Shown: in pieces, positions 8,279-17,229 of the stretch
Layout of the letters: the number at the start of each line of letters is the position of its first letter
Position numbering within the stretch: position 1 is the stretch's first letter
Assembly: GCA_019745395.1 (NCBI GenBank)
Contig: JAIETG010000021.1
Location: 1-64,000 of the forward strand
Source: Rhabdochlamydiaceae bacterium
GTDB taxonomy: Bacteria; Chlamydiota; Chlamydiia; Chlamydiales; Rhabdochlamydiaceae
Direction of reading: 5' to 3'
DNA length: 64,000 nucleotides
The notes under the pieces: generated by a model
What the model saw: the letters and a program-made list of their open reading frames with translations, nothing else
What the model was told of the DNA's origin: nothing
Database searches by the model: none
Made by a program: the position numbers and the translations under genes

Positions 8279-9547
8279 ATGAAGCATAAGACATTTCAGC
8301 CGCTACATGTCACAGATAAAAATCAGTCTGTATGGGATCTGACCTCTATCCAGTTAGCAGGATGGACGAGTCTTCCTATTTTGGTGACAAGTCTTTTCAT
8401 CTTGGAAACCAATAGTATTTTAGGGGCGATGCTTACGATAGTAGTTGGAAATGCGATCTTATGGTTTATTCGCCTTGGAATCATCATGATGAGCTATGAA
8501 CATAGAAAGAGCACTTTGGATATCTCCAGAGACTATTTGGGTACTTGGGGGGGCTATTTCATAGCTGTTCTTCTTCTTTTTTCCACCCTTATTTGGTATG
8601 TTGCCCAGACAACGGCTGCGAGTAAAACGCTTACCTGTCTTGCTATTATCAAAGAAAACCCTCAGATTGACCAATTTACGCAGATCAGTGTTTTATTAGG
8701 CATAGCAAGTGCTTTTTTGTGTATGAATGGCATTTCTATTTTGAAGAAGCTTTGCACGTACTCGTTTCCTTTTTTGATCCTAGCTTTTCTGATTGTTCTT
8801 TTTTCTCTTCCAGACCTTTCCTTAAAAGATAATGGAAACGCACTGTCTTTATCAGGTCTTTCCCTAGTCTTAGCGACGAATTTGGGCATTACTGCAGATA
8901 TGCCGACCTTTTTCAGGCATAGCAGATCGTGGGAGACCTCTATCAAAGCCTTAACCCTTATTCAGCTGATAAGCCTAGCTTTAGGCTTATTGAGCTTATA
9001 TTTTGGAGCGATCATCAATCAGCACTTTGAAGTGCATGCAGGCTTGTTAAGTGCAGAGTCCTCTCTTTTTTCGAGCTCTTTGATTTTTTTTGTTTTCTTA
9101 TCAGTTCTTTGCGCCAACGTTGCCAATGTCTACTCAGCTTCAGTAGGATGGGAGCTTGTAGCTCCCAAAGCTCTTATAGGAAGAAAAGAATACCTTATCT
9201 TAGGACTAGGTTTAACAACGATTTTTATCCTGATTTTCGATCTTTTTCCTTTAGAGGCGGTCTTACATACTTCAGATAGCTCTCTTGTAAACTTGTGTTT
9301 GGTACTTCTTTTGGGATACGTCATCAGTCGCTATCAGAAAAGACCTATACGTCTTTTTGAGCAGGTAATTTATTTTGCTGCTTGGTTTCTTTCTACCAGT
9401 CTAGATGTTTTACAGTTGATCAATCCTCAGAAGACTCCTCCCGATTCTTTGCTTTTCAACGTGGTAGTGATCATTGCTGTTATATTTCTGGGTTTTACAG
9501 GAAGAAGGGTTGTTCAGTTTTTGGGAAGGGGATTTGCTCGGCGTTGA
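8279..9547 (+). CDS. NCS1/CodB-like permease, copy 3
   Basis: The product is a 422 aa hydrophobic protein with about twelve predicted helices. It carries the motif MPTFFRHSRSW near residue 206, matching copies 1 and 2, which I relate to the NCS1 nucleobase transporter loop. The ATG directly follows the stop of copy 2 with no gap, so the pair arose by tandem duplication and was probably cotranscribed. No strong ribosome binding site is visible, which suggests translational coupling to copy 2; the nonsense codon in copy 2 may affect its expression. Substrate unknown; nucleobase uptake is inferred. Confidence 0.6.
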   Translation: MKHKTFQPLHVTDKNQSVWDLTSIQLAGWTSLPILVTSLFILETNSILGAMLTIVVGNAILWFIRLGIIMMSYEHRKSTLDISRDYLGTWGGYFIAVLLLFSTLIWYVAQTTAASKTLTCLAIIKENPQIDQFTQISVLLGIASAFLCMNGISILKKLCTYSFPFLILAFLIVLFSLPDLSLKDNGNALSLSGLSLVLATNLGITADMPTFFRHSRSWETSIKALTLIQLISLALGLLSLYFGAIINQHFEVHAGLLSAESSLFSSSLIFFVFLSVLCANVANVYSASVGWELVAPKALIGRKEYLILGLGLTTIFILIFDLFPLEAVLHTSDSSLVNLCLVLLLGYVISRYQKRPIRLFEQVIYFAAWFLSTSLDVLQLINPQKTPPDSLLFNVVVIIAVIFLGFTGRRVVQFLGRGFARR

Positions 9548-9594
9548 ATGAATACGTCTGTATTGATCACCTTTAATTTTTTGTGGTTATTTCG

Positions 9595-10011
9595 TTATCC
9601 TATCTCTACAGCAGGATAACTTTCAGAATACGATTCACCTAAAACGCCATAGTAGATGACCAGGCGTTTTTCAAAGTCTACAACATAACTTATAACACCG
9701 GCTTCCCAAGAAGCTTTTAGAAATTCTGGAAAAGAGCTTTGCCCTGCTTGGTCAGTCTTTAAGGCTTTTACAAGTGCTTCACGATTAAATGCAGGAACAT
9801 CAACAGTTGAATGAACAAGAGGTGTACCTTGACTTACTACAGAACCATGTTCAGTGAGATAAATGCTTTGGCATGAAGGGAGGTTCCAAATGTTTCGAGT
9901 GATGCCGGCTTTTCTTAAAGCTTCCGCAAGATAAGGGAACCCACCTACTTTGGGGCGAATGCTCATAGCAAATTGTTGCGCTTTTAGAAGGTTTTCGATA
10001 GCTTGGCTCAT
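9595..10011 (-). CDS. DUF1398 (YbcV-like) protein
   Basis: The product is 138 aa beginning MSQAIENLLKAQQ. I chose the ATG at 10009-10011 because AGGA lies seven bases upstream; an upstream TTG would add eight residues without such a site. The sequence fits DUF1398, the family of E. coli YbcV, including the C-terminal YYGVLGESYSESYPAVE. The family has no established biochemical function known to me. Its ribosome binding site lies inside the 3' end of a truncated DUF3800 gene, so it was probably placed here by a recombination event. Confidence 0.65.
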   Translation of the reverse strand: MSQAIENLLKAQQFAMSIRPKVGGFPYLAEALRKAGITRNIWNLPSCQSIYLTEHGSVVSQGTPLVHSTVDVPAFNREALVKALKTDQAGQSSFPEFLKASWEAGVISYVVDFEKRLVIYYGVLGESYSESYPAVEIG

Positions 10012-10016
10012 ATTTT

Positions 10017-10240
10017 TTCCTGATTTCGATTTCATGTAGTACGATCATATCATGCCCGAATGTGGAGAATTTTAACATTCGTAAAGAAGGAGTAGCTGTA
10101 TGAGCATAATATTCCTTTTGGAATATACAAAAAGAGAGAACGAATAATGGATACCTCGGGTTAATGGATTCGAGGCTGTGATCGCCACTTTCGTCAACAT
10201 ATACAATATAATCACTATGGACCGGATCTGAGGCATTCAT
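10017..10240 (-). pseudogene. Truncated DUF3800 gene, N-terminal 75 codons only
   Basis: The first ~75 residues match the start of DUF3800 proteins: YIVYVDESGDHSL, YPLFVLSFCIF and the acidic/histidine motif FGHDMIVLHEIEIRK. DUF3800 proteins are usually well over 200 aa and are often found in mobile or defence neighbourhoods. Here the homology ends at about base 10016. The frame then runs on as an out-of-frame shadow of the DUF1398 gene. This is a remnant, not a working protein. Confidence 0.65.
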
Positions 10241-10415
10241 AGAAGCCTAGAAATAAATTTTTAGAAGTGAGACTTCCTACTAGCTTTTCGGAAATTTTTT
10301 CTACAGATAAAAAGAGAATAGCGTAAAAAATCTTTAAGAAGTGGGATAGCTAGAAAAACAATCCTAAAAATACCGCTGTTTGGTATTGTCATGTGTCTTA
10401 ATCAAAGAGGTTTAT

Positions 10416-11183
10416 ATGAATACAAGATGGTCTTTACAGGGGAGAAAAGCTTTAGTCACGGGAGCTACCAAGGGAATTGGATTAGCTATAGCCGAAGAAT
10501 TTCTAAAGCACGGCGCTGAGGTATTTATACTCGCTCGTAATCAAGATGAGATTGATTCGAAATTAAAAGAATGGACAGAGAAGGGGTTTGATGTTGCTGG
10601 GGTAGTCTGTGATGTACAGTCGCAGGAAGATAGAAAGCGTGTCATAGAGACCATTGAAAAAAAATGGGGGGTACTTGACCTGCTAATTAACAATGTGGGC
10701 GCAAATATTCGTAAAAAAACCCAAGAGTACTCCTTAGAGGAATATGAAAATGTCATTCAAGTGAACCAATCTTCAGCATTTGATTTTTGCAGACTTTCTT
10801 TTGATTTACTCAAAAAATCGCAATCTGCAAGTGTTGTAAACATTGCATCGATATCTGGCTTGACACACGATGGAACAGGCTCTCCTTATGCTATGGCTAA
10901 AGCTGCGATGATCCAACTTAGCAATTATCTTTCTTGTGAATGGGCAAAATACAACATACGTGTAAATACTGTGGCTCCTTGGTATATCGAGACGCCTCTT
11001 ACTCGCACTACACTAGATGATCCTGAGAAATTACATAGGATTAAAGAACGTACTCCCATGCAACGTGTGGGCATGGTTGAAGAAGTCTCCGGAATTGTCG
11101 CTTTTCTTTGCATGCCAGCAGCCTCTTACATCACAGGGCAATGTATATCCGTAGATGGCGGTTTTTTGCGTTATGGATTTTGA
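10416..11183 (+). CDS. Tropinone-reductase-like short-chain dehydrogenase
   Basis: The product is a 255 aa SDR with the whole classical set: nucleotide-binding TGATKGIG near residue 16, NNVGA, the catalytic serine in NIASISG, the YAMAK tyrosine/lysine pair and a C-terminal [11 protein letters not shown]. The segment [10 protein letters not shown] is typical of the tropinone-reductase-like group. I chose ATG 10416 because AGAGG precedes it by six bases; a longer frame from 10380 lacks a site and breaks the SDR start. The substrate is unknown. It is monocistronic as far as I can see. Confidence 0.8.
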   Translation: MNTRWSLQGRKALVTGATKGIGLAIAEEFLKHGAEVFILARNQDEIDSKLKEWTEKGFDVAGVVCDVQSQEDRKRVIETIEKKWGVLDLLINNVGANIRKKTQEYSLEEYENVIQVNQSSAFDFCRLSFDLLKKSQSASVVNIASISGLTHDGTGSPYAMAKAAMIQLSNYLSCEWAKYNIRVNTVAPWYIETPLTRTTLDDPEKLHRIKERTPMQRVGMVEEVSGIVAFLCMPAASYITGQCISVDGGFLRYGF

Positions 11184-11321
11184 TTAAATTTTTTTCCTTA
11201 TGGAAATGTTGTTGTTTTTATTTTTAAGTTGTTGTGGTTGTTTTATTTGTTTTTGCTAAATAATCATGCCGTTTATATGATATATTGTTAAAAAATAAGA
11301 ATATTTACTCTGAGGTTTATT

Positions 11322-12128
11322 TTGAAGCCTGTCATAGCTTTATTTTTAGCGACTATTTCTTTGATCAATACCCCTGTTTATTCTGAGCAGCCAACTTTAC
11401 CATGTTTAGAAATGACTTTAGAAAAAACAGGTCAAGAGACAAATCAAGAAATTTTCAATATTTGCACGACTGCTTTTAATCACATAAAGGATAATGATTA
11501 TGGAATTGCTCTGAACGTTGTGCTGGAAGGGTTGAAGCAATATCCTCGCTCCTTTGCTCTTCAAACGCGTTTAGCTATGATTCTTGGAGATTATGCTGGG
11601 CAATTTCCTGACCCAGATCAGCAGATAATGCTTCAAAAATCTCAAGAGATCTTCAATAAGCTATATCTAGAGGCTAATCTGCAATCTAAAAAAGATATGT
11701 TCTACTTTAAGAATGAGTATTATTACCGTTCAGCTCTTCACAAGGAGCAATATGAAAATGGATTGCAAATGACAGAGTACTATTGGGAGCTCGATGAAAT
11801 AGCTGAGTACGGGCACAAGGGGTATTATTTTCAGGGGGTAGGGGCTGCAAACTATGCTAAACAGCTCTTGTTAAAGAATGAAAAGCAACTTGCTCTTGAA
11901 TATGCAGAAAAAGCTATTTTTGCATGGGCTCAATATTTCTCTTACTTCAATACTTATTATAATGCCTATGTTCATTATGGCCTGGCTTTAGGCATATTAG
12001 GTCATAAACAAGATATGATGAGAGCTCTCCAACGTGGTGCAGATTTAATTAAAACAGACCTTAATTTTCATGAGTTTAAAGAAATTATTGAGTTTGTTGA
12101 TCATTGTTCCGAGGAAAAAGCAGATTAA
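11322..12128 (+). CDS. Secreted TPR-like protein of unknown function
   Basis: The product is 268 aa. The TTG start has GAGG six bases upstream. Residues 1-21 form a signal peptide (hydrophobic IALFLATISLINTPVYS, then EQ). The mature part is predicted to be helical, rich in tyrosine, alanine and glutamate, with repeats of the kind seen in tetratricopeptide folds, for example ALNVVLEGLKQYPRSFALQT and the ALEYAEKAIFAWAQYF helix pair. I infer a periplasmic protein-interaction role. No enzyme motif is visible. Confidence 0.6.
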   Translation: MKPVIALFLATISLINTPVYSEQPTLPCLEMTLEKTGQETNQEIFNICTTAFNHIKDNDYGIALNVVLEGLKQYPRSFALQTRLAMILGDYAGQFPDPDQQIMLQKSQEIFNKLYLEANLQSKKDMFYFKNEYYYRSALHKEQYENGLQMTEYYWELDEIAEYGHKGYYFQGVGAANYAKQLLLKNEKQLALEYAEKAIFAWAQYFSYFNTYYNAYVHYGLALGILGHKQDMMRALQRGADLIKTDLNFHEFKEIIEFVDHCSEEKAD

Positions 12129-12194
12129 TGGATTTGCGTATGAAGCTGAATACTTTCGCAATATCTACACTCAGTTATAGCTTACCTGTTCCAT

Positions 12195-13343
12195 CTAGCT
12201 TTCTTTTTTTGTGAATCTGGGGGTAAGCTCTCCATTAATGACCACATCTTCTAAAAACATGTTAATGGGTCTTACCCAGATATCTCCTTCTCCATACAAT
12301 GCCTGATAGGTTACCATCTCTTCTAAGGTTTCACTATGGCGAGCTACGCCTAAAATCTTGTAAAGCATGCCTTTATAGTGTTCATAAATGCTGCCAGATT
12401 GGATGGATTTTGCTTGAGGTGAAAAATCTTGTAAGGTTTCTTGATTCCCTATAGTTTCTTTGTTCTTTGTTGTTTCTGAAAAATCTCGCATTTCATCTAA
12501 GAAGATGTCACCTGTGAGATCAAGTAGTTTTTTAGATACAAGATTTTTGGCCTCGGTACTAGTTTGATATCGCAACTTTGGATGGGGATCTTGGATAACG
12601 CTAAAGAGAAATTCAGCTATTTCTTGGGGTGTTTGGCTGGGAGATAGAAGCTTTGGGTTAGCAAGACGTTCTTGAATTTCGGTATCGATTTTATCGGTAA
12701 TAGCTTGGTAGGGGTTATTTAAAATTTCTTTTGTTCCCATGGGTATGGAAAAATGGGTTTGAATCAAACCCGGCTCAATAATGGATACAGAAATGTTATA
12801 AGGCTGAACTTCGATACAAAGGGATTCAGAAAGAGACTCTAACGCTGCCTTGCTGGCTGCATACATTCCTCCAAATGGAGGTGTTGAAAATGCGTTTACG
12901 GAGCTGATATTAATGATGTGACCTGATTTTTGATTGCGCATCTCAGGTAGAACTGCTTGAATGAATCGGATAGGAGCAAAAAAATTCACCTCCAGTTGCT
13001 CGTGCATTTCTTCCTCTGTAAGTGATTCGATAGGCCCAGCAAGCCCATACCCTGCATTGTTGACCAAAATATCGATGTGACCTTCTTTTTTTAATATTGC
13101 TTGAACGGCTTTTTCTATCGAATTATCGTTTAGTAAATCTACTTGAAGAAAGTGTATGTTTTGTGTTGTTTCTGGAGGTGCGTTTCGAATTGTACCGTAG
13201 ACAGTGAATCCATTTTTAGCTAGCAGTTCTGCCGTTTCAAACCCGACTCCTTTGGAAGCTCCTGTGATCAAGGCTACTTTACTTTGTTCAGCAAATGCAG
13301 TACAGAGGTGAAATGAGGCGATGGCTATGAATAGCTTTCTCAT
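12195..13343 (-). CDS. Apparently exported short-chain dehydrogenase fused to a DUF1653 domain
   Basis: The product is 382 aa from the ATG at 13343, which has AAGGAA upstream; a longer frame to 13388 lacks a site. Residues 1-19 look like a signal peptide (RKLFIAIASFHLCTAFA). Residues 22-270 are an SDR: TGASKGVG, NNAGYG, catalytic serine in NISSVNA, and YAASKAALESLSESL. After a linker, residues 317-382 match DUF1653, with GVARHSETLEE, YQALYGEG, WVRP and MFLE. I know DUF1653 as a small stand-alone protein; a fusion to an SDR behind a signal peptide is unusual because the cofactor NAD(P) is cytoplasmic. Sodium-symporter gene upstream on the same strand. Confidence 0.75.
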   Translation of the reverse strand: MRKLFIAIASFHLCTAFAEQSKVALITGASKGVGFETAELLAKNGFTVYGTIRNAPPETTQNIHFLQVDLLNDNSIEKAVQAILKKEGHIDILVNNAGYGLAGPIESLTEEEMHEQLEVNFFAPIRFIQAVLPEMRNQKSGHIINISSVNAFSTPPFGGMYAASKAALESLSESLCIEVQPYNISVSIIEPGLIQTHFSIPMGTKEILNNPYQAITDKIDTEIQERLANPKLLSPSQTPQEIAEFLFSVIQDPHPKLRYQTSTEAKNLVSKKLLDLTGDIFLDEMRDFSETTKNKETIGNQETLQDFSPQAKSIQSGSIYEHYKGMLYKILGVARHSETLEEMVTYQALYGEGDIWVRPINMFLEDVVINGELTPRFTKKES

Positions 13344-13483
13344 AGAAGTTCCTTTTTCAAAGATGTCAATTTTGCAAGATAGTCCCATTTTTGATTTTTT
13401 TTTTGAAGAATGAATTTTGAAAACTCACTATATTTTGCAGGTGCAATACTAAGCTATTATACCTGCAAAAGCGCTACTTGAAA

Positions 13484-14833
13484 TTACTTTCCTAAGCCTA
13501 AATTGCTGAAAAAAATGATTAAAATTACAGCGGGGGCCAAATATTTTAGACATATCTTTAGATATTGATATCCTATGGGATATTGTTTTGTGTGGCCATT
13601 AGAAAGCTCTTTGAAAGCATGGGCAAATCCCCAGCGCCAAGAGACTAAAAGGACTCCTAAAAGCCCTCCAATGGGCACTAATATTGTTGTCGCTGTCAAG
13701 TCGAAGAGCTCTAAAATGTTTTTGCCCCAAAGAGTCCAATTTGAGAGCAAACTGGTCGATAAAGCGCAAGGGATCCCTATCACAAAAGCCATTAAACCAG
13801 TTGTTAAGGCAGCTTTTTTACGACTCCATCGATGATTGTCAACTAGGTAGGCAATGAGCGGTTCTAATACGGAAATTTCTGATGTTAGAGCGGCAAGTGC
13901 AACGAGCAGGAAAAAGATGACCGCTAAAATGTTGCCCCCAGCCATATGACTGAAAACAACAGGCAAAGTTTGGAACATGAGTCCAAGTCCCCCTTCAGGA
14001 ATGATGTTTGCCGAGAAGGTAATGCTAAAGACTGCGATAGCGGCCAAAATGGAGACAACAATTACAGCTAAAGCAACAGCGATACAACTCCTAACAAAGG
14101 GGGTGTTTTTGGAGAGGTAGCTTCCATAGGTAATCATAGTTCCTTGTCCTACGCTTAAAGTAAAAAAAGCTTGTCCTAAGGCCATTAAGACAACGCTCGG
14201 GGTAATCAAGCTCCAGTCAGGATTAAATAAATATTCTAGAGTTTTTGAGGCGTTGTCTAAAGTTAGGCCTTTAATAACCAAAACTAGTAGCGTGAAAAAT
14301 AAAATCGGCATGAGGATTTTACAGCCTCTTTCGATCCCTTTACGTAGACCCGCATAGACTAAGGCTAAGCTGGTTCCTAGGAAAATGAAGTGGTATCCCA
14401 AGCCCCATAAAGGGTTTTTTAAAAGATCCTTAAAGTGGGTCGTTGCTAGATCTGACGTTTGAAGGGCTTGAATACGGCCTGCAATTGCCTCGATTAAATA
14501 CCCACAAATCCATCCAGATATGGCACTGTAAAAAGCGCTAACGAGCAATGCTGTCAATAAAACCCAAGTACCAGCTCCTTTCCAAAACATGTTTTTGCCT
14601 TTTTCAGCAAAGGCTTCGTAGCAATTTTTTTGAGTGGTACGTCCAAGTGTTATTTCTGAAATTAAAATTGGTATCCCGATCAAAAAAATGCTCAAGAGGT
14701 AGATTGCCACAAATGCCGCACCACCATGATCCGCAACTAAGTAGGGGAAACGGACTATACTAGCAAGTCCAATGGCAGATCCCATAGCCGCTAGAGCAAA
14801 ACCTGCGCGATTGCGCCAAGATTCACGTTTCAT
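13484..14833 (-). CDS. Sodium-dependent SNF/NSS family symporter
   Basis: The product is 449 aa with about eleven to twelve membrane helices. The N-terminus RAGFALAAMGSAIGLASIVRFPYL is the hallmark helix 1 of neurotransmitter:sodium symporters, with the unwound glycine segment that binds sodium and substrate. The family imports amino acids or related compounds with sodium. AGGAG precedes the ATG at good spacing. Chlamydiae carry a homologous SNF transporter. The exact substrate is unknown. Confidence 0.85.
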   Translation of the reverse strand: MKRESWRNRAGFALAAMGSAIGLASIVRFPYLVADHGGAAFVAIYLLSIFLIGIPILISEITLGRTTQKNCYEAFAEKGKNMFWKGAGTWVLLTALLVSAFYSAISGWICGYLIEAIAGRIQALQTSDLATTHFKDLLKNPLWGLGYHFIFLGTSLALVYAGLRKGIERGCKILMPILFFTLLVLVIKGLTLDNASKTLEYLFNPDWSLITPSVVLMALGQAFFTLSVGQGTMITYGSYLSKNTPFVRSCIAVALAVIVVSILAAIAVFSITFSANIIPEGGLGLMFQTLPVVFSHMAGGNILAVIFFLLVALAALTSEISVLEPLIAYLVDNHRWSRKKAALTTGLMAFVIGIPCALSTSLLSNWTLWGKNILELFDLTATTILVPIGGLLGVLLVSWRWGFAHAFKELSNGHTKQYPIGYQYLKICLKYLAPAVILIIFFSNLGLGK

Positions 14834-15293
14834 AAAAAATCTCCTTTCTAAGTGTTTGAATTATATAAAAATTTCCTTCTAGGTTTCGCTTTAAAAAGCT
14901 AACTCTAAGATGCCTGCAGATGTAGGGGGTAAGTGGTTACGCGCTAGCCGCGCATAGAGATAGACATGGCAAAAGAGGGAATTGTAATTAAATGTAAAAC
15001 GGTCATTAGGGCTTCTATCTTTAATTTGGTTTGGTGACGTTAATTAATGAAAAATGGGGAGCAAAAGAGTTTATGTGCTAGATGCACATGAAAGAAGACA
15101 TACCGAACATATAAGATGAACGGCTAAAAGAAGAGGAATGTGTTTTAGTGATTTGGTACATAACTTTCCTAGTTTTCCGAGAATTTATCATGGAAATGAC
15201 CTTTTGTCGAGAAAAACAATCAAATTTGAGGTTTTTTGACAGAATTAGAGCTGTCGTTCTGCTGAAGAGGATTTCTTGTTTTTCAAGAGTGTT
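14834..15293. other. 460-base intergenic region, nothing recognised
   Basis: Between the start of the symporter gene and the end of the next minus-strand gene I see no coding frame longer than about 25 codons, no tRNA and no clear terminator. It should hold the symporter promoter, but no convincing -35/-10 pair stands out. Confidence 0.4.
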
Positions 15294-16283
15294 TTAAGAA
15301 AACAGTCTTTGATTTTTTTTTATGAAATCTTCCGTTTCTTCATTGTGTATTTTTTTGCAGATTTCAATTACGAGTTTACGATCATCTTCCATTAGTGGTA
15401 TGTCGTAAAAGCATTTATAAAAAGTCAAAAAGGAATTCCAAATCTGAGATTTAAAAAGATCACTAAACTCAAGATGTTTTTTGTGATAGTCGCATGCTCC
15501 ATATTCAACTTTTTCAACAATGATAGAACCGTCTGATAGAGTTTTATATTTAGTCACATCTCGAATAAATCGATAACAGGGGTGTGTGAGTGTGCACTTG
15601 TTGCTATATAGCATGCTGATGAAGTCGTTGTTTTCTTTTTCCGTGAAATCTTTATTCTCAAAAGTTAGGTCTTTTGAAATGGCTCGACAAAAAATCGTAT
15701 ATGAGGGAGAGGAGTGATGGAGTTGACGAAACCACTTTCGAAGATCAGTTTTTCCTTGAGGATGGTCTCCTCTAATCGTAAAATATTCGGCAACAGCTAA
15801 ACATTCCTCTATTTCTCTTAACATTGAGGCCCAGTACCAATGATCGTGTCTCTGACATAAACAGCATGTTTTTAAAGTAGCTATTACTCTTGCAAAAAGT
15901 AAGTATGCCGCCATGGTTTTAGACTCATGTCCGGTATTATTTACTAAGCTTAGGTATTTGCGATGTAGATTTTCTAAATCTTGTATGTAGGTTTCGTAGA
16001 GGTCTAACGATTCCAACTTCTGGTTTTTCCACTTTTGAGCCATATCGGAATTATCTGAATTTACGAGATTTTCTAAATTCAGAGCTTTTTTTAATGCTTC
16101 TGTGTATTCTTCCTCATTGCTATATCGATCAAGAAACTTGATAGAGATACACTCACGTCCCATATGATCTAGCGAAATATCTGGGTTATCTCTTTTTATC
16201 CATCGCAATACGTCTTCTTTTAAAAGTCCGAGTTCATCAACCAGGTCCTCTATTGCAATATGAGCCGTTCTTTGTTGAGTCAT
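15294..16283 (-). CDS. Protein with an N-terminal helix-turn-helix-like segment, otherwise unknown
   Basis: The product is 329 aa from ATG 16283, chosen because AAGG precedes it by six bases. Residues ~10-50 (EDLVDELGLLKEDVLRWIKR followed by an acidic stretch and a short beta-like segment) resemble excisionase/MerR-type HTH domains, which would bind DNA. The rest is helical, with a cysteine-rich spot CCLCQRHDHWYW near residue 140 and a conserved-looking HPCYRF. I do not recognise the C-terminal family. No signal peptide or membrane helix. Regulation of a neighbour is possible but unproven. Confidence 0.5.
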   Translation of the reverse strand: MTQQRTAHIAIEDLVDELGLLKEDVLRWIKRDNPDISLDHMGRECISIKFLDRYSNEEEYTEALKKALNLENLVNSDNSDMAQKWKNQKLESLDLYETYIQDLENLHRKYLSLVNNTGHESKTMAAYLLFARVIATLKTCCLCQRHDHWYWASMLREIEECLAVAEYFTIRGDHPQGKTDLRKWFRQLHHSSPSYTIFCRAISKDLTFENKDFTEKENNDFISMLYSNKCTLTHPCYRFIRDVTKYKTLSDGSIIVEKVEYGACDYHKKHLEFSDLFKSQIWNSFLTFYKCFYDIPLMEDDRKLVIEICKKIHNEETEDFIKKNQRLFS

Positions 16284-16416
16284 GAGCAACCTTTTCAAGT
16301 ATATTCATAGATCATGAAAATTTATGTGTAGATGATTGGAGATTATTTTAAAATCTTTTTAATTTTGGAATTAAATATTGTTTCAACTTGAAAATGTATT
16401 TTCTAACGGAATTTGA

Positions 16417-17220
16417 TTAGACCTGCAGAGCTTTCCAGTAAGGCGGCGTTGCCGATCTCATTGTTTTACGTAACATGAGGACTTGATAAACCGTATTTTC
16501 TAATGATATTCCGTAGATTCCTATGTCATAATTTTGTCCACTTGAATTTTCTATGTTGGATATCCAAGCTGCCGATCTTAAAAGCACTTGATCATCTATC
16601 TCAAATCCATGGTTTTTAAATAGATGATGGATTTCTTGCGTCGTTATTGGGGCGTCCCAATGCTTATTGCTATAGAGAATTTTTTGTCCTTGTAAAACGG
16701 CTAGACCATTAGGAAAAGCTTGAAAGGCATCATTGAACCAGCTGTCGGATATTTCTTGTGAGCCTAAAGGTGGAAGTGGGGCGAGGGCATTATGCGGCAT
16801 TCGTTTAAATCTTGCGATGGCCAAGGAGACATCATCTACCAAATCAAAGCAACCTAGCATGTAGTTTTGGCACTCTGATTGTAGCGCTGTTTTCCTTGTA
16901 TAAATGTAGGATTGAATTCCTGGGGGAGCCCATGGTTCAACAAAGGATAAAACTTTGCCATCGGTATAATGCTTCATTACTTTACAGTCGTCTTCGAAAT
17001 AGGCTTTATAATCAGGGAAATCTCTTTTTGCATTCGTTTTCCCATCGCACATACCTGTACGTTTAAGAAGGCACCGATCTTCTAAACCTGGAGAAAAATA
17101 AAAATAGCAAAAGTCTGTGTCAAAATTAATATCGTCTAAATTTGAGGGGGCTTTTTTACTGAAGATCACCCCAAAGGGATAGTGTTCAAAAGCGGACTTG
17201 CACAGGAGATTTTTGTTCAT
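16417..17220 (-). CDS. PAS-domain protein, last gene of the photolyase operon
   Basis: The product is 267 aa. The N-terminal ~125 residues read like a PAS domain: PFGVIFSKK, a FYFSPGLED segment, GMCDGKTN, an acidic DDCKVMK and a final strand with YIYTRKTAL. A second PAS-like piece follows near residue 165 (FPNGLAVLQGQKILYSNKHW). No kinase, HTH or cyclase output is seen. AGGAAC supplies a ribosome binding site, and the gene starts nine bases after the photolyase stop, so it is very likely cotranscribed. A light, redox or small-ligand sensor is inferred; the ligand is unknown. Confidence 0.55.
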   Translation of the reverse strand: MNKNLLCKSAFEHYPFGVIFSKKAPSNLDDINFDTDFCYFYFSPGLEDRCLLKRTGMCDGKTNAKRDFPDYKAYFEDDCKVMKHYTDGKVLSFVEPWAPPGIQSYIYTRKTALQSECQNYMLGCFDLVDDVSLAIARFKRMPHNALAPLPPLGSQEISDSWFNDAFQAFPNGLAVLQGQKILYSNKHWDAPITTQEIHHLFKNHGFEIDDQVLLRSAAWISNIENSSGQNYDIGIYGISLENTVYQVLMLRKTMRSATPPYWKALQV

Positions 17221-17229
17221 AAAATGTTC

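Noticed and set aside
9382-9576. Separate small gene at the end of permease copy 3
   Set aside because: It is an alternative frame of the permease C-terminus with no start-site support.
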